DNA from: Fusicatenibacter_A intestinipullorum
GTDB lineage: Bacteria; Bacillota; Negativicutes; Acidaminococcales; Acidaminococcaceae
DNA length: 27,491 nt
NCBI GenBank assembly: GCA_019117495.1
Contig: DWZP01000024.1
Span: 1 to 27,491, forward strand
Reading direction: 5' to 3'
The notes below the pieces were generated by a model. The model did no database searches and was not told where the DNA came from. It saw nothing but the letters and a program-made list of their open reading frames with translations. The translations under genes were made by a program, and so were the position numbers. This document shows positions 1-9,120 of this stretch, piece by piece (the first letter of the stretch is position 1; every line of letters begins with the position of its first letter).

Positions 1-336
1 GTTATTGTGTGAGACATTTCATATCGAAATTCCAAATGAGTATAGATAACTGCAAATAACAGTTTGTAGGGGAGTTCTGATACTCCCCTATAAAAATGGC
101 TATTTATCAACTGTTTGTTGTGACATAGCCAATAAAAAAAGCAGAAACGTTTTTACAAGCGTTTCTGCTTTTTGTTTTATGTATGGGCAAATACCGATAA
201 TACTAAATTTATTGCCGTTGATACTAATTTTTTATTATATTAAAATAGGGAACTTTTTAAATGAATATTAACATATTGTTCCCTATTTTTCAATTACTAA
301 TATTAAGTTTTGCAGATTGGAAAAATAATTCGTTTA
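1..336. other. AT-rich non-coding end with consecutive hairpins
   Basis: No convincing gene is visible. Three hairpins stand in a row before a terminator: arms 48-52/60-64, arms 67-75/82-90 (a perfect 9-bp stem around GGGGAG/CTCCCC), and arms 97-103/125-131 (TGGCTAT/ATAGCCA, with an inner CAAC/GTTG pair). Base composition is much more AT-rich than the genes that follow. Plus-strand frame 2 is open from the window edge to a TAA at 47-49 and could be the last 15 codons of a gene starting outside, but it is too short to judge. After the terminator at 137-172, 173-336 holds no further structure I can support. Confidence 0.5.
137..172. terminator. Strong bidirectional intrinsic terminator
   Basis: A 13-bp perfect stem (137-149 with 160-172, core GCAGAAACG/CGTTTCTGC) is flanked by A and T runs, so it can stop transcription on both strands. 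It lies about 160 bases beyond the stop of the minus-strand Ppx gene and downstream of whatever enters from the left. Confidence 0.85.
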
Positions 337-1863
337 TTATCCTTCCGTTACTTTAAAATGCAGCGGTTTGCCGAAAGTTTTAAAGAACCATTTTAAGTGT
401 GCGCGTATCTGGTGCAGTTCAATAACGGGGTTGCCGTGTTCCTTCAGTTCCAGAAAGGCGCCTTCGTTATTTATTCCGGCGCGTGTAATGCTTAAAATAC
501 CGGTCTGCGTGTAATCAAGGCTTTCGGCCAGGGCCAAAAGCAGCGCCAGCCTGCTTACCGTCTGCCAGTTATTTTCCGTAAGCATGGTCATATACAGCGG
601 GTCGCGCGAAAAATAGCTTTTGGAAATACCGTTATGCCAGCCTGCAACGGCCGAAGTCAGCAGCTGCTCTTTATGCGTAAGCCCGAAAAGCTTCGCGTTT
701 TGAATCATATAGGCGCTGTGGCGCGCGTGGCTGTAAAAGTTAATGGTAATGCCTATGTCGTGCAGCAGAGCTGCCGTTTTAAGCAGGCGGCGGCAGTTTT
801 TGCCAAGCCCATGCAGCGGTTTCCAGGCGTCAAACATGGCCAGCGCCAGATTGGTGATATGATGGCTGTGCGTGAGGTCGGGCGTGTAAAGGTTTAAAAT
901 ATTATCCGTACTGCGGGCTAAGATATCTTCGGCAATAAGCGGTATGCCGCGTTCTTTGGAATAGTAATCGTAAAACAGTCCTTCGCGCAGGCCGCAGCCG
1001 CTGGTTATAAGCTGCTTGCTTTCGGTAACTTCAAAAAGCGCGTTAATAATGGCAGCGCCGGCAATGATGATATCGGCGCGGTCGCTGCTGAGGCCGGAGA
1101 TTTTGCGGCGTTCTTCAAGCGTACTGTTTTTAAGGCGGTTAAAAATGCCGCGGAAGGCCTGTACCGTTAATTTATAGTTATGGATTTTGGTTGTGGGGTA
1201 TTTGGTGGCGCGCTGGTGCATTTTGCCTATGGTACGCGCCGTGCCGCCTACGCCGATAAGCGGAAGCTTGGGCTGCTTCAGCCAGGGGTATTCCGCAAGT
1301 CGCGTGCGCAGAAAGAAGCTCAACTCGCCGTAAACGGAGGAACTTACGGTGTTGCGTGTATTAAAAAGTGCGGTGGTGTTTACTGCGCCGATAGGAACGG
1401 AAACGGATTCCAGTATTTTGCGGTCCTGAAACAGAATCAGCTCCGTGCTGCCGCCACCCAGGTCGAAAATAATGCCGCTGTGGTAGGGAAGGGTGTTGAT
1501 AACGCCGAGGTAACTGATATAGGCTTCGGTGTTGCCCGTTATAATGTGCAGGTTAATGTCTGTTTCACGCTGTACGAGGCGCGTAAGCTCCGCACCGTTG
1601 CCCGCGTTGCGGATGGCGGCTGTTGCCACGGCAATAATCCTGTCTGCGTGGTACAGTTTGCACATATAGGCAAAACTTTTCATGGTTTCAATGGTGTCGC
1701 TAAACGCCTGCTGCGTAAGGTTGCCGTTTTTGTCAATTTTCTGGCTCAGGCGCAGGGCTTCTTTCTGGTTGTATACCATGTTGTAGGCACCGTTTTTATA
1801 AATATGAGTTATAACAAGGCGCGCTGAGTTAGAACCGATATCTATAATAGCTATCCTCTGCAA
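337..1863 (-). CDS. ppx: Ppx/GppA exopolyphosphatase with C-terminal HD domain
   Basis: Exopolyphosphatase / guanosine pentaphosphate phosphatase family, 508 aa, the length of the long Ppx form. The N-terminal half is an actin-like (ASKHA) phosphatase: phosphate loop DIGSNSARLV at residues 8-17, the TAAIRNAGN segment near 81-89, TGNTEAYISYLG near 109-120, and DLGGGSTEL at 134-142. The C-terminal third is an HD-type domain with LLHDIG and further His residues. It is expected to remove terminal phosphates from polyphosphate, or to hydrolyse pppGpp, in the cytoplasm. The chosen start is TTG at 1863, because GGGAGGT lies correctly upstream and the nearby ATG is out of frame. It is divergent from a second Ppx-like gene that is coupled to ppk, which supports a polyphosphate role. 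Ppx and GppA activities cannot be separated from the sequence. Confidence 0.9.
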   Translation of the reverse strand: MQRIAIIDIGSNSARLVITHIYKNGAYNMVYNQKEALRLSQKIDKNGNLTQQAFSDTIETMKSFAYMCKLYHADRIIAVATAAIRNAGNGAELTRLVQRETDINLHIITGNTEAYISYLGVINTLPYHSGIIFDLGGGSTELILFQDRKILESVSVPIGAVNTTALFNTRNTVSSSVYGELSFFLRTRLAEYPWLKQPKLPLIGVGGTARTIGKMHQRATKYPTTKIHNYKLTVQAFRGIFNRLKNSTLEERRKISGLSSDRADIIIAGAAIINALFEVTESKQLITSGCGLREGLFYDYYSKERGIPLIAEDILARSTDNILNLYTPDLTHSHHITNLALAMFDAWKPLHGLGKNCRRLLKTAALLHDIGITINFYSHARHSAYMIQNAKLFGLTHKEQLLTSAVAGWHNGISKSYFSRDPLYMTMLTENNWQTVSRLALLLALAESLDYTQTGILSITRAGINNEGAFLELKEHGNPVIELHQIRAHLKWFFKTFGKPLHFKVTEG

Positions 1864-2058
1864 AATACATACCTCCCGTCATTTTACATTCAGTAAAACC
1901 GCATAATAAATATATATTTACCGGAAAAAGTAAAAAATCCTGCAAAAAAACGCACAATTTGTAAAAAGGATGGTAAGGCGCTGTAAAAAAATTGTTAAAG
2001 GCAAGGATTTAAGGGTGCTGTGTCGAATTAATATATAATGCTTTAATGAGGTGGTCAT

Positions 2059-3612
2059 GTGAGAAAAAAACAATATAAAATTTTTGCAGCAATACATCTC
2101 GGCTCTGAGATGATAAGCATGCAGATTGTGCAGTACCGCAATTTAAACAACATGAAAGTTCTGGAGGAATGCAACCGCCGCGTACGCCTGGGCGAAGAAA
2201 CCTTTAAAAACAAAATTATTCCGTTCAGCATGGTAAATGAAATTTGCGAGCTTTTGGTTGGCTTTAAACGCCTGATGACGGAATACGAAGTTGAAGAATA
2301 CAGCATGCAGGCAACAACCGCAGTGCGCGAGGCTTTAAACCGCGTGTTCCTGTTAGACCAGATTTATATCAGGACGGGCTTGAAAGTAACTGTTATTGAC
2401 CTTCCGGAAGAAATTTATACCAAGTATGCTTCCATACGCCGCACCATGAAGCTTGACGGCCTGACCGGCGTCGATGAGAGCATGCTGATGATGGATATTT
2501 CCTCCGGCGGGCTTGGCATTACTTTTGTAAAAGATAATATTATACGCTATCAGCAGAACCTTAATATCGGCGTTATCCGCGTTAAGGAAAGTTTTAACCG
2601 CAATCAGCGCAGTTCAATGAAATTCAACCAGGCTCTTGCCGAATACCTTTCAAGTACGATGGGCGCGGTAAGGGACGCGTTGAAAAACGAGCAGATACAT
2701 TATCTTGTGCTGACAGGCGCGGAATCGGAACTTCTGCTGCAGATGATGGGCGTTGAATTTAAAGCCGGCGTTATCCGCATTAAAACGGAACAGTTTATGC
2801 AGCTGTTTAAAACCGTGCATGAGCTGAACCTGCCGCAGATTATTAAAGTGTTTAAAATCAACGAAGATGTGGCGGAACTGGTTGTGCCGACAATTTTGCT
2901 GTACGAGCAGCTTCTGGCACTGGTGCCGGTTCAGGAAATTATCCTTACGGATGACCGCTTTATTGACGGCATCTGCCTTTTGCATATCGGCCCGAAAGCC
3001 AGCAAAGATTATGCCGATGAGCTTGAACAGGAACAGCTCAGCCTCCTGTACAGTATCGGTGAGCGTTACCAGTATGACGAAGCACATTCGCGCCAGGTGG
3101 CCAAGCTTGCCCTTGCCATGTTCGATAAACTCGGCAAACACCACGGGCTCGACAGCCACAGCCGCATTCTTTTGCAGGCAACCGCACTGCTGCACGATAT
3201 CGGCAAATACGTTTCGCTGCGCAGCCATTCGCTGTACAGCTATATGCTGATTATGTCGTGCGACATTTTAGGCTTCAGCGAAATGGACAAAAAAATAGTG
3301 GCGCTGGCAAGCTATTACCATGCGCACAGGCTGTTCAGCGGCAAACGCCATGCCGAAGTGGAAGAAATGTCGCCGGAAATTATGCCGCTGGTAGCAAAAA
3401 TAGCTGCGCTGGTGCGTCTTGCAGATGCCATGGACCGCAGCTATAAGCAGAAAATCAAAAGCTGCCGCGTTAACGTTAAAAACGGCATAATGAAGGTGGA
3501 AGCCGTTACCCTTGAAGATTTGACGATAGAAGAATGGACTTTTGCCTCCAAGGCATCTTTCTTTGAAGAAGTTTACGGATTACAGGCAGTTTTGGAACGG
3601 GTGGACAGATAA
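2059..3612 (+). CDS. Ppx/GppA-like protein with HD domain, degenerate phosphate loop
   Basis: A 517-aa paralogue of the divergent Ppx gene with the same layout: actin-like N-terminal half, then an HD domain (LLHDIGKYV, His379-Asp380). The phosphate-binding motifs are eroded. The first loop reads AIHLGSEMIS rather than DIGSNS, and the second reads MDISSGGLG (Asp146 onward) rather than DLGGGSTE. The TAVREALN and LPEEIY segments survive. The phosphatase half may therefore bind polyphosphate or nucleotide without efficient catalysis, while the HD half could be active; this is inference. Start is GTG at 2059 with GAGGTGG at 2048-2054. A TATAAT at 2034-2039 suggests a promoter, but only about 20 bases separate it from the start and no good -35 is visible. 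The stop is followed directly by the ppk ATG, so the two genes are coupled. Confidence 0.85.
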   Translation: MRKKQYKIFAAIHLGSEMISMQIVQYRNLNNMKVLEECNRRVRLGEETFKNKIIPFSMVNEICELLVGFKRLMTEYEVEEYSMQATTAVREALNRVFLLDQIYIRTGLKVTVIDLPEEIYTKYASIRRTMKLDGLTGVDESMLMMDISSGGLGITFVKDNIIRYQQNLNIGVIRVKESFNRNQRSSMKFNQALAEYLSSTMGAVRDALKNEQIHYLVLTGAESELLLQMMGVEFKAGVIRIKTEQFMQLFKTVHELNLPQIIKVFKINEDVAELVVPTILLYEQLLALVPVQEIILTDDRFIDGICLLHIGPKASKDYADELEQEQLSLLYSIGERYQYDEAHSRQVAKLALAMFDKLGKHHGLDSHSRILLQATALLHDIGKYVSLRSHSLYSYMLIMSCDILGFSEMDKKIVALASYYHAHRLFSGKRHAEVEEMSPEIMPLVAKIAALVRLADAMDRSYKQKIKSCRVNVKNGIMKVEAVTLEDLTIEEWTFASKASFFEEVYGLQAVLERVDR

Positions 3613-5730
3613 ATGGAAAAGAACGAAAAAATTAATCTTAATAAACCGGAATACTTTTTTAACCGCGAGCTCAGCTGGTTAAAATTTAACCTGCGCGTGC
3701 TGCGCGAAGCCGGCGTAAAAACCACGCCGCTTTTGGAACGCTTGAAATTTGTTGCCATTACCGCGTCTAACCTTGATGAGTTTTTTATGGTGCGCGTGGC
3801 AGGCTTGTGGGACCAGTACGAAAACGGCATTAACAAACGCGACGCTGCAGGGCTTACCGTTAAAGCCCAGCTTGAAGAAATAAGCAAAGCGGCGCACGAC
3901 CAGATGAAGCTGTTAAACAAATATCTGCTTTCGCTGGTTAAGGAACTGCGCGAGGCAGGCATTTACATTTGCCGCGTAAGCGAATTAAGCGAAAAAGGCC
4001 GCCGCTGGCTGGAGGCTTATTACCAGGAAGAAATTTTCCCGGTACTGACACCGATGGCTGTTGACGCCTCGCGCCCGTTTCCGTTTTTGGCAAACAAAAC
4101 GCTGAACCTTGCGGTAGAACTTACCAACCAGGAGGGCGAAGACAGCATGGGCATCGTGCAGGTGCCTTCCGTACTGCCGCGCCTTTTGGAAGTTCCCGGC
4201 GAGGAAAAACGCAGCTTTGTATTTTTGGAAGACGTTATTAACGAGCATTGCTCCGATTTGTACAGCGGCTGCAAAATTCTGGACGTTGTGCCGTTCCGCA
4301 TTACGCGCGATGCCGATTTGGAATTTGACGAGGACGATATCGACAACCTGCTGAAAGAAGTGGAAAAATCCCTGCGCAAACGTACGCGCGGCGCTTCCGT
4401 AAGGCTTGAAATTTACAATAAGGCCAACAGCCGCATCAGAAAATTCCTGTACGATAATCTGGACATTACCGAGCAGGAGGTTTATGAAATTAACGGACCG
4501 CTTGACGCAACATGTTTCTTTAAATTTGCTTCGCTGCCGGGCATGTGGCCCTGGCTGTATGAGCCATTTGTGCCGCAGCGCCCGCTGGAGCTGCCGGACG
4601 ACAGCGACATCTTTAAGGTTCTGCGTGAACGCGACGTGCTTTTGCACCACCCCTATGAAAGCTTTGACCCGGTAGTTAAATTTGTAAGCGACGCTGCCGA
4701 CGACCCGAACGTACTTGCCATCAAGCAGACGCTTTACCGCGTCAGCGGCAACTCGCCGATAGTTGCAGCCCTCGCCCGCGCTGCCGAAAACGGCAAGCAG
4801 GTAACGGTACTGGTAGAATTAAAAGCACGCTTTGATGAAGAAAACAATATCATCTGGGCACGCAGGCTTGAAGAAGCCGGCTGCCATGTAATTTACGGTT
4901 TGATGGGTCTTAAAACCCACGCCAAAATTATTCTTGTTGTGCGCAAGGAAGCAGACGGCATTAAGCGCTATGTGCACCTTGGCACAGGCAACTACAACGA
5001 TAACACAGCTAAACTTTATACCGATATGGGCCTGATGACTGCCAACGACCAGTTCGGCAGCGATGCTTCGGCGTTCTTCAATGTGCTGTCCGGTTATTCG
5101 GACCCGCCGGTATGGAACAAGCTGGTTATGGCGCCGCTTGGTTTGCGCAAAAAGATTTATGAACTTATCGACAACGAAATCAGCATTGTTAAAAAAGGCG
5201 GTACCGGGCATATCATTGCCAAAATGAACTCGCTGATTGACTACCCTGTTATTCAGAAACTGTACGAGGCTTCCATGGCGGGCGTTAAAATAGACCTTAT
5301 CATCCGCGGTATCTGCGGCCTGCGCGCTGGCATGGACGGCATCAGCGACAACATTACCGTACGCAGCATTGTCGGCAGGCAGCTGGAACACAGCCGTATC
5401 TTCTGGTTCCAGGGAGGCGGCAAGGAACAGCTTTTCCTCTCCAGTGCAGACTGGATGCCGCGTAACCTTAACGACCGCGTTGAACTGTTCTTCCCGGTTG
5501 AAACGCCGGCGCATATTGAACGTATTAAAAAAGTGCTTGATTTGTACCTGCGCGATAACGTCGGCGCGCACATGATGCAATCCAACGGTACTTACCGCCG
5601 CGTTACCAACCGCCTGGAGCCTGTTGGCGCACAGAGCACGCTGTATGAATGGGCGCTGCTTGCGGCTGCGGCCGATAAAATTCCCATGCAGGACCGCCTG
5701 CGCCCGATGTATGACCGCGACAAAGCATAA
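3613..5730 (+). CDS. ppk: Polyphosphate kinase (PPK1)
   Basis: PPK1 of 705 aa, normal for the family. It reversibly polymerises the gamma-phosphate of ATP into polyphosphate. The N-terminal domain opens with the family signature FFNRELSWLKFNLRVL near residue 16, followed by ITASNLDEFFMVRVAG. The catalytic core shows both conserved histidines: His455 in HLGTGNYNDNTAKLYTD, equivalent to the autophosphorylated His of E. coli Ppk, and His593 in LEHSRIFWF. SSADWMPRNLNDRVELFFPV near 615 completes the phospholipase-D-like fold. The ATG follows the TAA of the Ppx-like gene with no gap, implying translational coupling. The ribosome binding site inside the upstream gene is weak, which fits coupling. 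The neighbourhood makes a polyphosphate synthesis and turnover unit. Confidence 0.97.
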   Translation: MEKNEKINLNKPEYFFNRELSWLKFNLRVLREAGVKTTPLLERLKFVAITASNLDEFFMVRVAGLWDQYENGINKRDAAGLTVKAQLEEISKAAHDQMKLLNKYLLSLVKELREAGIYICRVSELSEKGRRWLEAYYQEEIFPVLTPMAVDASRPFPFLANKTLNLAVELTNQEGEDSMGIVQVPSVLPRLLEVPGEEKRSFVFLEDVINEHCSDLYSGCKILDVVPFRITRDADLEFDEDDIDNLLKEVEKSLRKRTRGASVRLEIYNKANSRIRKFLYDNLDITEQEVYEINGPLDATCFFKFASLPGMWPWLYEPFVPQRPLELPDDSDIFKVLRERDVLLHHPYESFDPVVKFVSDAADDPNVLAIKQTLYRVSGNSPIVAALARAAENGKQVTVLVELKARFDEENNIIWARRLEEAGCHVIYGLMGLKTHAKIILVVRKEADGIKRYVHLGTGNYNDNTAKLYTDMGLMTANDQFGSDASAFFNVLSGYSDPPVWNKLVMAPLGLRKKIYELIDNEISIVKKGGTGHIIAKMNSLIDYPVIQKLYEASMAGVKIDLIIRGICGLRAGMDGISDNITVRSIVGRQLEHSRIFWFQGGGKEQLFLSSADWMPRNLNDRVELFFPVETPAHIERIKKVLDLYLRDNVGAHMMQSNGTYRRVTNRLEPVGAQSTLYEWALLAAAADKIPMQDRLRPMYDRDKA

Positions 5731-5760
5731 CTGGCAGTAAGGCCTGCAATATGGTATAAT
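5731..5760 (+). promoter_or_regulatory. Probable promoter of the VirK/YbjX-type gene
   Basis: A perfect TATAAT at 5755-5760 is preceded 18 bp upstream by CTGGCA (5731-5736), four of six matches to the -35 consensus. It separates the next gene from the ppk operon, since no hairpin terminator is visible after ppk. Confidence 0.5.
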
Positions 5761-5789
5761 GTAACATATCAAACAATTGCGAGGCTGAC

Positions 5790-6692
5790 ATGGATACAGA
5801 AATTTTACAACATATCGGGCATAGCCTGTACAATACCAAACGCTTGAAAGAATGGAAAAGGTACGTTGTTTTCCGTTCCCGCTGCATGCTGCACAGCGAA
5901 CAGATTGGCGGCCTGCTGGATTTCTTTGCGGCAACGCCGCTGCGCCGTGATATGCTGCGCCATACAACAAGTTTTGTGGAGCAGGCGACAAGACAGTTCT
6001 TTTATAAAAACTCCACCTATGATGAACGCATCAGCCTTGTAAAGGCGCATGTGGAATTTTTGGAAAGCAAGTTAACCGAAGACGCCCTGCGCAGGCTTTA
6101 TGCAGATGGCGAAATGCTGCGCCTGTGGGAAGACAGCTACGAAGAAAAGCCGCTGACGCTGGAATTATGGTTCCACGCCGGGCAGCGCAAGGAAGGCTGC
6201 CTTTCGCTGGTGCTGATGTGGGATAAAGAAGCGCTGTATCAGATTATGTTCTGGCTGGCGCCCGGCAAAAACGGCGAACCGGCGCTGTGGATTGGCGCAT
6301 TGCAGGGAACGCCCAACGGCTCGGAGGTTATTAAAGGGCTGACCAAAGCCTTTTACGGCTACCGTACTAAAAACCTTATTTTTTACGGTATCCGCAATGT
6401 GGCGGCGGCATTGGGCTGCGAAAGCATTTACGCCGTCAGCAACGAAGGCTATTACGCTATGAACCATATCCGCGTGGACCGCAAACTGAAAACTTCACTG
6501 GATGCCTTCTGGCAGGAATGTGAAGGAACGCAGCTTGACGACAAGCGTTTTTACAAAATACCCATTCCCGAATACAGAAAATCCATGGAGGAACTGAAGC
6601 CTTCCAAACGTGCCCAGCACAGAAGGCGCTTTGCCAAAATGGACGAAATGAAAGATGCCGTAGCGGCAAGTTTTGCAAAATATTTAAAATAA
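5790..6692 (+). CDS. VirK/YbjX family protein (DUF535)
   Basis: A 300-aa protein that I recognise as the VirK/YbjX (DUF535) family. The recognition points are the N-terminal alpha-helical part with RDMLRHTTSFVEQATRQFFY, the central LWFHAGQRKEGCLSLVLMW, and the segment IGALQGTPNGSEVIKGLTKA followed by FYGYRTKNLIFYGIRNVA. Members in enterobacteria are linked to virulence or membrane-stress phenotypes; the biochemical activity is unknown. No signal peptide or membrane helix is seen. The ATG at 5790 follows a short leader containing GAGGCTGAC, a modest ribosome binding site. The link to the preceding ppk operon is positional only. Confidence 0.8.
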   Translation: MDTEILQHIGHSLYNTKRLKEWKRYVVFRSRCMLHSEQIGGLLDFFAATPLRRDMLRHTTSFVEQATRQFFYKNSTYDERISLVKAHVEFLESKLTEDALRRLYADGEMLRLWEDSYEEKPLTLELWFHAGQRKEGCLSLVLMWDKEALYQIMFWLAPGKNGEPALWIGALQGTPNGSEVIKGLTKAFYGYRTKNLIFYGIRNVAAALGCESIYAVSNEGYYAMNHIRVDRKLKTSLDAFWQECEGTQLDDKRFYKIPIPEYRKSMEELKPSKRAQHRRRFAKMDEMKDAVAASFAKYLK

Positions 6693-6697
6693 TAAAT

Positions 6698-6732
6698 AAA
6701 ACCGGGCTTTGCGCTTATGCTTGCCCGGTTTT
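6698..6732. terminator. Intrinsic terminator after the VirK/YbjX-type gene
   Basis: AAAACCGGGC (6698-6707) pairs with GCCCGGTTTT (6723-6732), a 10-bp stem starting a few bases after the stop codon and ending in a T-rich tract. The A-rich left flank would let it work on the other strand too. Confidence 0.85.
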
Positions 6733-6803
6733 CAATTAGTTTACTGTTTTTTTAAGCCTTTTTATGATATAATTAATATATATTTTTGCACGGAGGTAAT
6801 GAA

Positions 6804-7790
6804 ATGAAACAAAAACTCCTTACTTTATTTTTAACGTTAACACTTACTGTTACATCTGCTTTTCCGGGCGTAGCTTTAGCTGCAGCAGGTGACGAAATTT
6901 CCGCCAGCGCTGCCATTGAAGCCTCCGCTGCGCCGAAAACAATGTCTGCCAGTGAAAAAATGGGCGCACTGGAAGTTACATTATACGGTACGGAACAGGC
7001 AGGCGCACTGGTCAGCAGAATGGACAGCCTTGAAGATGACGTTTACGGTACCATTACCACTGACCCTATTTTAAATAGAGTTGATAATTTGTATGATTAT
7101 ATCAACGGTTATCCCGGCAGCGGCGAAGCAAGCTTTTTAACCAAGCTGAACGCCGTTGAATGGCAGTTTACCGAAAGTACGGCAGGCGGCCCGGCCAAAA
7201 GCCGAATTGAAGCACTGGAAACCATGCTGAACGGTGAAGTTGGCGCAGGCTCTCTTGCAGGACGCCTTGAAGCACTGGCAAACCTTGCTTTCCAGGACGG
7301 CATTGTTGTTGTTGAAACCGTAACTCTGCCGAAAGATTCCGTAATCAAGCTTGAATTTGCCGAAGACCTCAGCAGCAAAACCGCAAAAGCAGGCGATGTT
7401 GTAAAATACAAAGTTGCCGACAATGTTTTTGTTAATGATGTGCTGGTACTGCCGAAAGGCGCTGAAGGCGTTGGCAAGGTAACCAAGGTTGTAGGCCCGC
7501 GTATGTTCGGGCAGGATGCCCGCATTGATGTTGACTTTGGCTTTATTTACGCTATTGATAATACCCGCGTTAAAGTATTCCTCGGCGATGTTGCCAAACA
7601 GGCAGCCGAAACCGTTGCCGGTGCGGCAGGTGCCGCTATCGGCGGCATGGTAGTGCTTGGCCCGGTAGGTATTATCGGCGGTGCTTTTGTAACCGGTAAA
7701 TCCGTAAATATTCCGGCAGGCTCCACCACCTTTGTACAGGTTAAAGCCGATACCGATATTCAGGGCATGGTTTATCAGGGCAGCAATTAA
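6804..7790 (+). CDS. Exported protein of unknown function with repeated coiled segments and a glycine-zipper tail
   Basis: I do not recognise a named family. The start is ATG 6804, placed by GGAGGT at 6792-6797; an in-frame ATG at 6786 would overlap that site. The 328-aa product starts with a Sec signal peptide (KQK, a hydrophobic stretch, then VALAAAG) ending near residue 25-28. Residues about 45-160 contain three related segments, each roughly R-(I/M/V)-x-x-L-(E/Y) followed by G-x-L or S-(F/L) and an R or K, suggesting short helical or coiled repeats. Residues about 170-265 form a beta-rich domain (LPKDSVIKLEF, SSKTAKAGDVVKY, VLPKGAEGVGKV) like a domain seen in other exported proteins. Residues about 272-300 are Gly/Ala-rich and hydrophobic, like a glycine zipper. 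An outer-membrane or periplasmic location is likely. A TATAAT-like -10 lies near 6769-6774. Confidence 0.75.
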   Translation: MKQKLLTLFLTLTLTVTSAFPGVALAAAGDEISASAAIEASAAPKTMSASEKMGALEVTLYGTEQAGALVSRMDSLEDDVYGTITTDPILNRVDNLYDYINGYPGSGEASFLTKLNAVEWQFTESTAGGPAKSRIEALETMLNGEVGAGSLAGRLEALANLAFQDGIVVVETVTLPKDSVIKLEFAEDLSSKTAKAGDVVKYKVADNVFVNDVLVLPKGAEGVGKVTKVVGPRMFGQDARIDVDFGFIYAIDNTRVKVFLGDVAKQAAETVAGAAGAAIGGMVVLGPVGIIGGAFVTGKSVNIPAGSTTFVQVKADTDIQGMVYQGSN

Positions 7791-7809
7791 TTAAATAATG
7801 GTAAAAATA

Positions 7810-7848
7810 AACCCCGTTGTCAGTTCTTTGGCAACGGGGTAATTTTTT
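7810..7848. terminator. Bidirectional terminator between convergent genes
   Basis: ACCCCGTTG (7811-7819) pairs with CAACGGGGT (7832-7840), followed by a T run at 7843-7848 and preceded by an A-rich stretch. It lies between the end of the exported-protein gene and the end of the minus-strand dehydratase-type gene, and can serve both. Confidence 0.9.
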
Positions 7849-7858
7849 GTTTAAAATT

Positions 7859-9094
7859 TTATTCGGCGGTAGCCAGCATTAATTTAATGCGGTTTTCCTG
7901 ATTTACTTTGGAAGCGCTGGAATCATAGTCGATAGGCAGGATATTGGCATTTTCGGCAATTTCCTTGATTTTGTTAAGCATGCCGCGCCCGGCTATGTGG
8001 TTAGGCAGGCAGCCGAAGGGCTGTGCGCAGATGATGTTGTTGTAGCCGTTTTTGGCAAGTTCCAGCATTTCGGCTGTTAAAAGCCAGCCTTCGCCCATAT
8101 TGTTGCCGTAGCCTATAACGCCTTTGGCAAGCGCTTTGGTTTCTTCGTAAGAAGCGGGCGGCTTAAAGGGCGGGGTGGAAAGTGCGGAAAGCATAATTTT
8201 TTCGAGGCGTTTTAAATAAAACATTGCCATTTTGGAAATGCCGTATTTAAAAAATTTGCCGCCGTACAGTTTGTAGTCTGTTAAATAAGTATCGGCGCAG
8301 TACATAATAAAGTTCAGCAGCCCCGGCAGCATGTATTCGCAGTTCTGCTTCTGTAAAAACTGCTCTAAATTGTTGTTGCCAAGCCCTGCGTATTTAATGT
8401 AAATTTCGCCGACAATGCCAACTTTTATTTTATGCTCCGCTTTTTGCGGCAGGGCGGCAAAGTCCTCCGCCAGAGCGCGCGAAAGCTGTTTCATGGTTCC
8501 GGTAGCCTGCGCTTTGCCTTCCATAAAAGCGGTTTCAAGCCTGTTCAGCCATTTGCCTGCCAGTTCGTCCACCGCGCCTTTAATGGTTTCGTAGGGGCGG
8601 GTTTTGTTGGCAAGGTACATTAAAGTGTCGCCGTAAATAATGGCGGCCATAAATTTTTTTATCATGGCAAGGTTAAGCTCAAAGCCGGGCTGCTCGTTCA
8701 TGCCGTTTACATTAAGGCTGATGATTGGCACATTGCCGAGCCCTGCTTTTTCCATGCCTTTGCGCAGAAGGTATATATAATTGGAAGCGCGGCAGCCGCC
8801 GCCGGTCTGGCTGAGCATAACGGCCGTTTTGCTGAGGTCGTATCTGCCGCTTTCCAGCGCGCTTATAATCTGCCCGATAACGAGCAGCGCCGGATAACAT
8901 ATATCGCTGTTAACGTATTTCAGCCCTGTTTCAATAACGTTGCGGCCGGTGTTCTGTAAAATTTCGGCTTTGTAGCCGCAGCTTTGCAGCGCGGAACGCA
9001 GCAAGGCAAAATGAAACGGCAGCATATTCGGCACGAGTATGGTGTGCGTAGCTTTCATTTCTTTGGTAAAAACCGGTAGCACAGTTTCTGACAT
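7859..9094 (-). CDS. 2-hydroxyacyl-CoA dehydratase-like partner of the activase (C-terminal half of the giant form)
   Basis: A 411-aa protein from ATG 9094. Translation from the in-frame TTG at 9112 would run through the AAGGAG ribosome binding site, so ATG is preferred. The sequence matches the C-terminal part of the ~1400-aa acyl-CoA dehydratase activase proteins of clostridia: ILVPNMLPFHFALLRSAL near the N-terminus, then SDICYPALLVIGQ, LSQTGGGCRASNYIYLLRKG, GEIYIKYAGLGNNNLEQFL, MGEGWLLTAEMLEL and CAQPFGCLPNHIAGRG, ending in NRIKLMLA. The conserved cysteines in DICYP, GGGCRA and QPFGCLPNH are candidate Fe-S ligands, as in HgdB-type subunits. It starts 26 bases after the upstream activase gene and is almost certainly co-transcribed with it. 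The substrate is unknown. Confidence 0.85.
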   Translation of the reverse strand: MSETVLPVFTKEMKATHTILVPNMLPFHFALLRSALQSCGYKAEILQNTGRNVIETGLKYVNSDICYPALLVIGQIISALESGRYDLSKTAVMLSQTGGGCRASNYIYLLRKGMEKAGLGNVPIISLNVNGMNEQPGFELNLAMIKKFMAAIIYGDTLMYLANKTRPYETIKGAVDELAGKWLNRLETAFMEGKAQATGTMKQLSRALAEDFAALPQKAEHKIKVGIVGEIYIKYAGLGNNNLEQFLQKQNCEYMLPGLLNFIMYCADTYLTDYKLYGGKFFKYGISKMAMFYLKRLEKIMLSALSTPPFKPPASYEETKALAKGVIGYGNNMGEGWLLTAEMLELAKNGYNNIICAQPFGCLPNHIAGRGMLNKIKEIAENANILPIDYDSSASKVNQENRIKLMLATAE

Positions 9095-9120
9095 AAAAAA
9101 TTGCTCCTTCAAAAATTATT

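Noticed and set aside
4819..5991. A long open frame of 390 codons on the minus strand opposite ppk
   Set aside because: It lies antisense to a well-conserved kinase gene, has no family resemblance and reflects codon bias of the sense strand.
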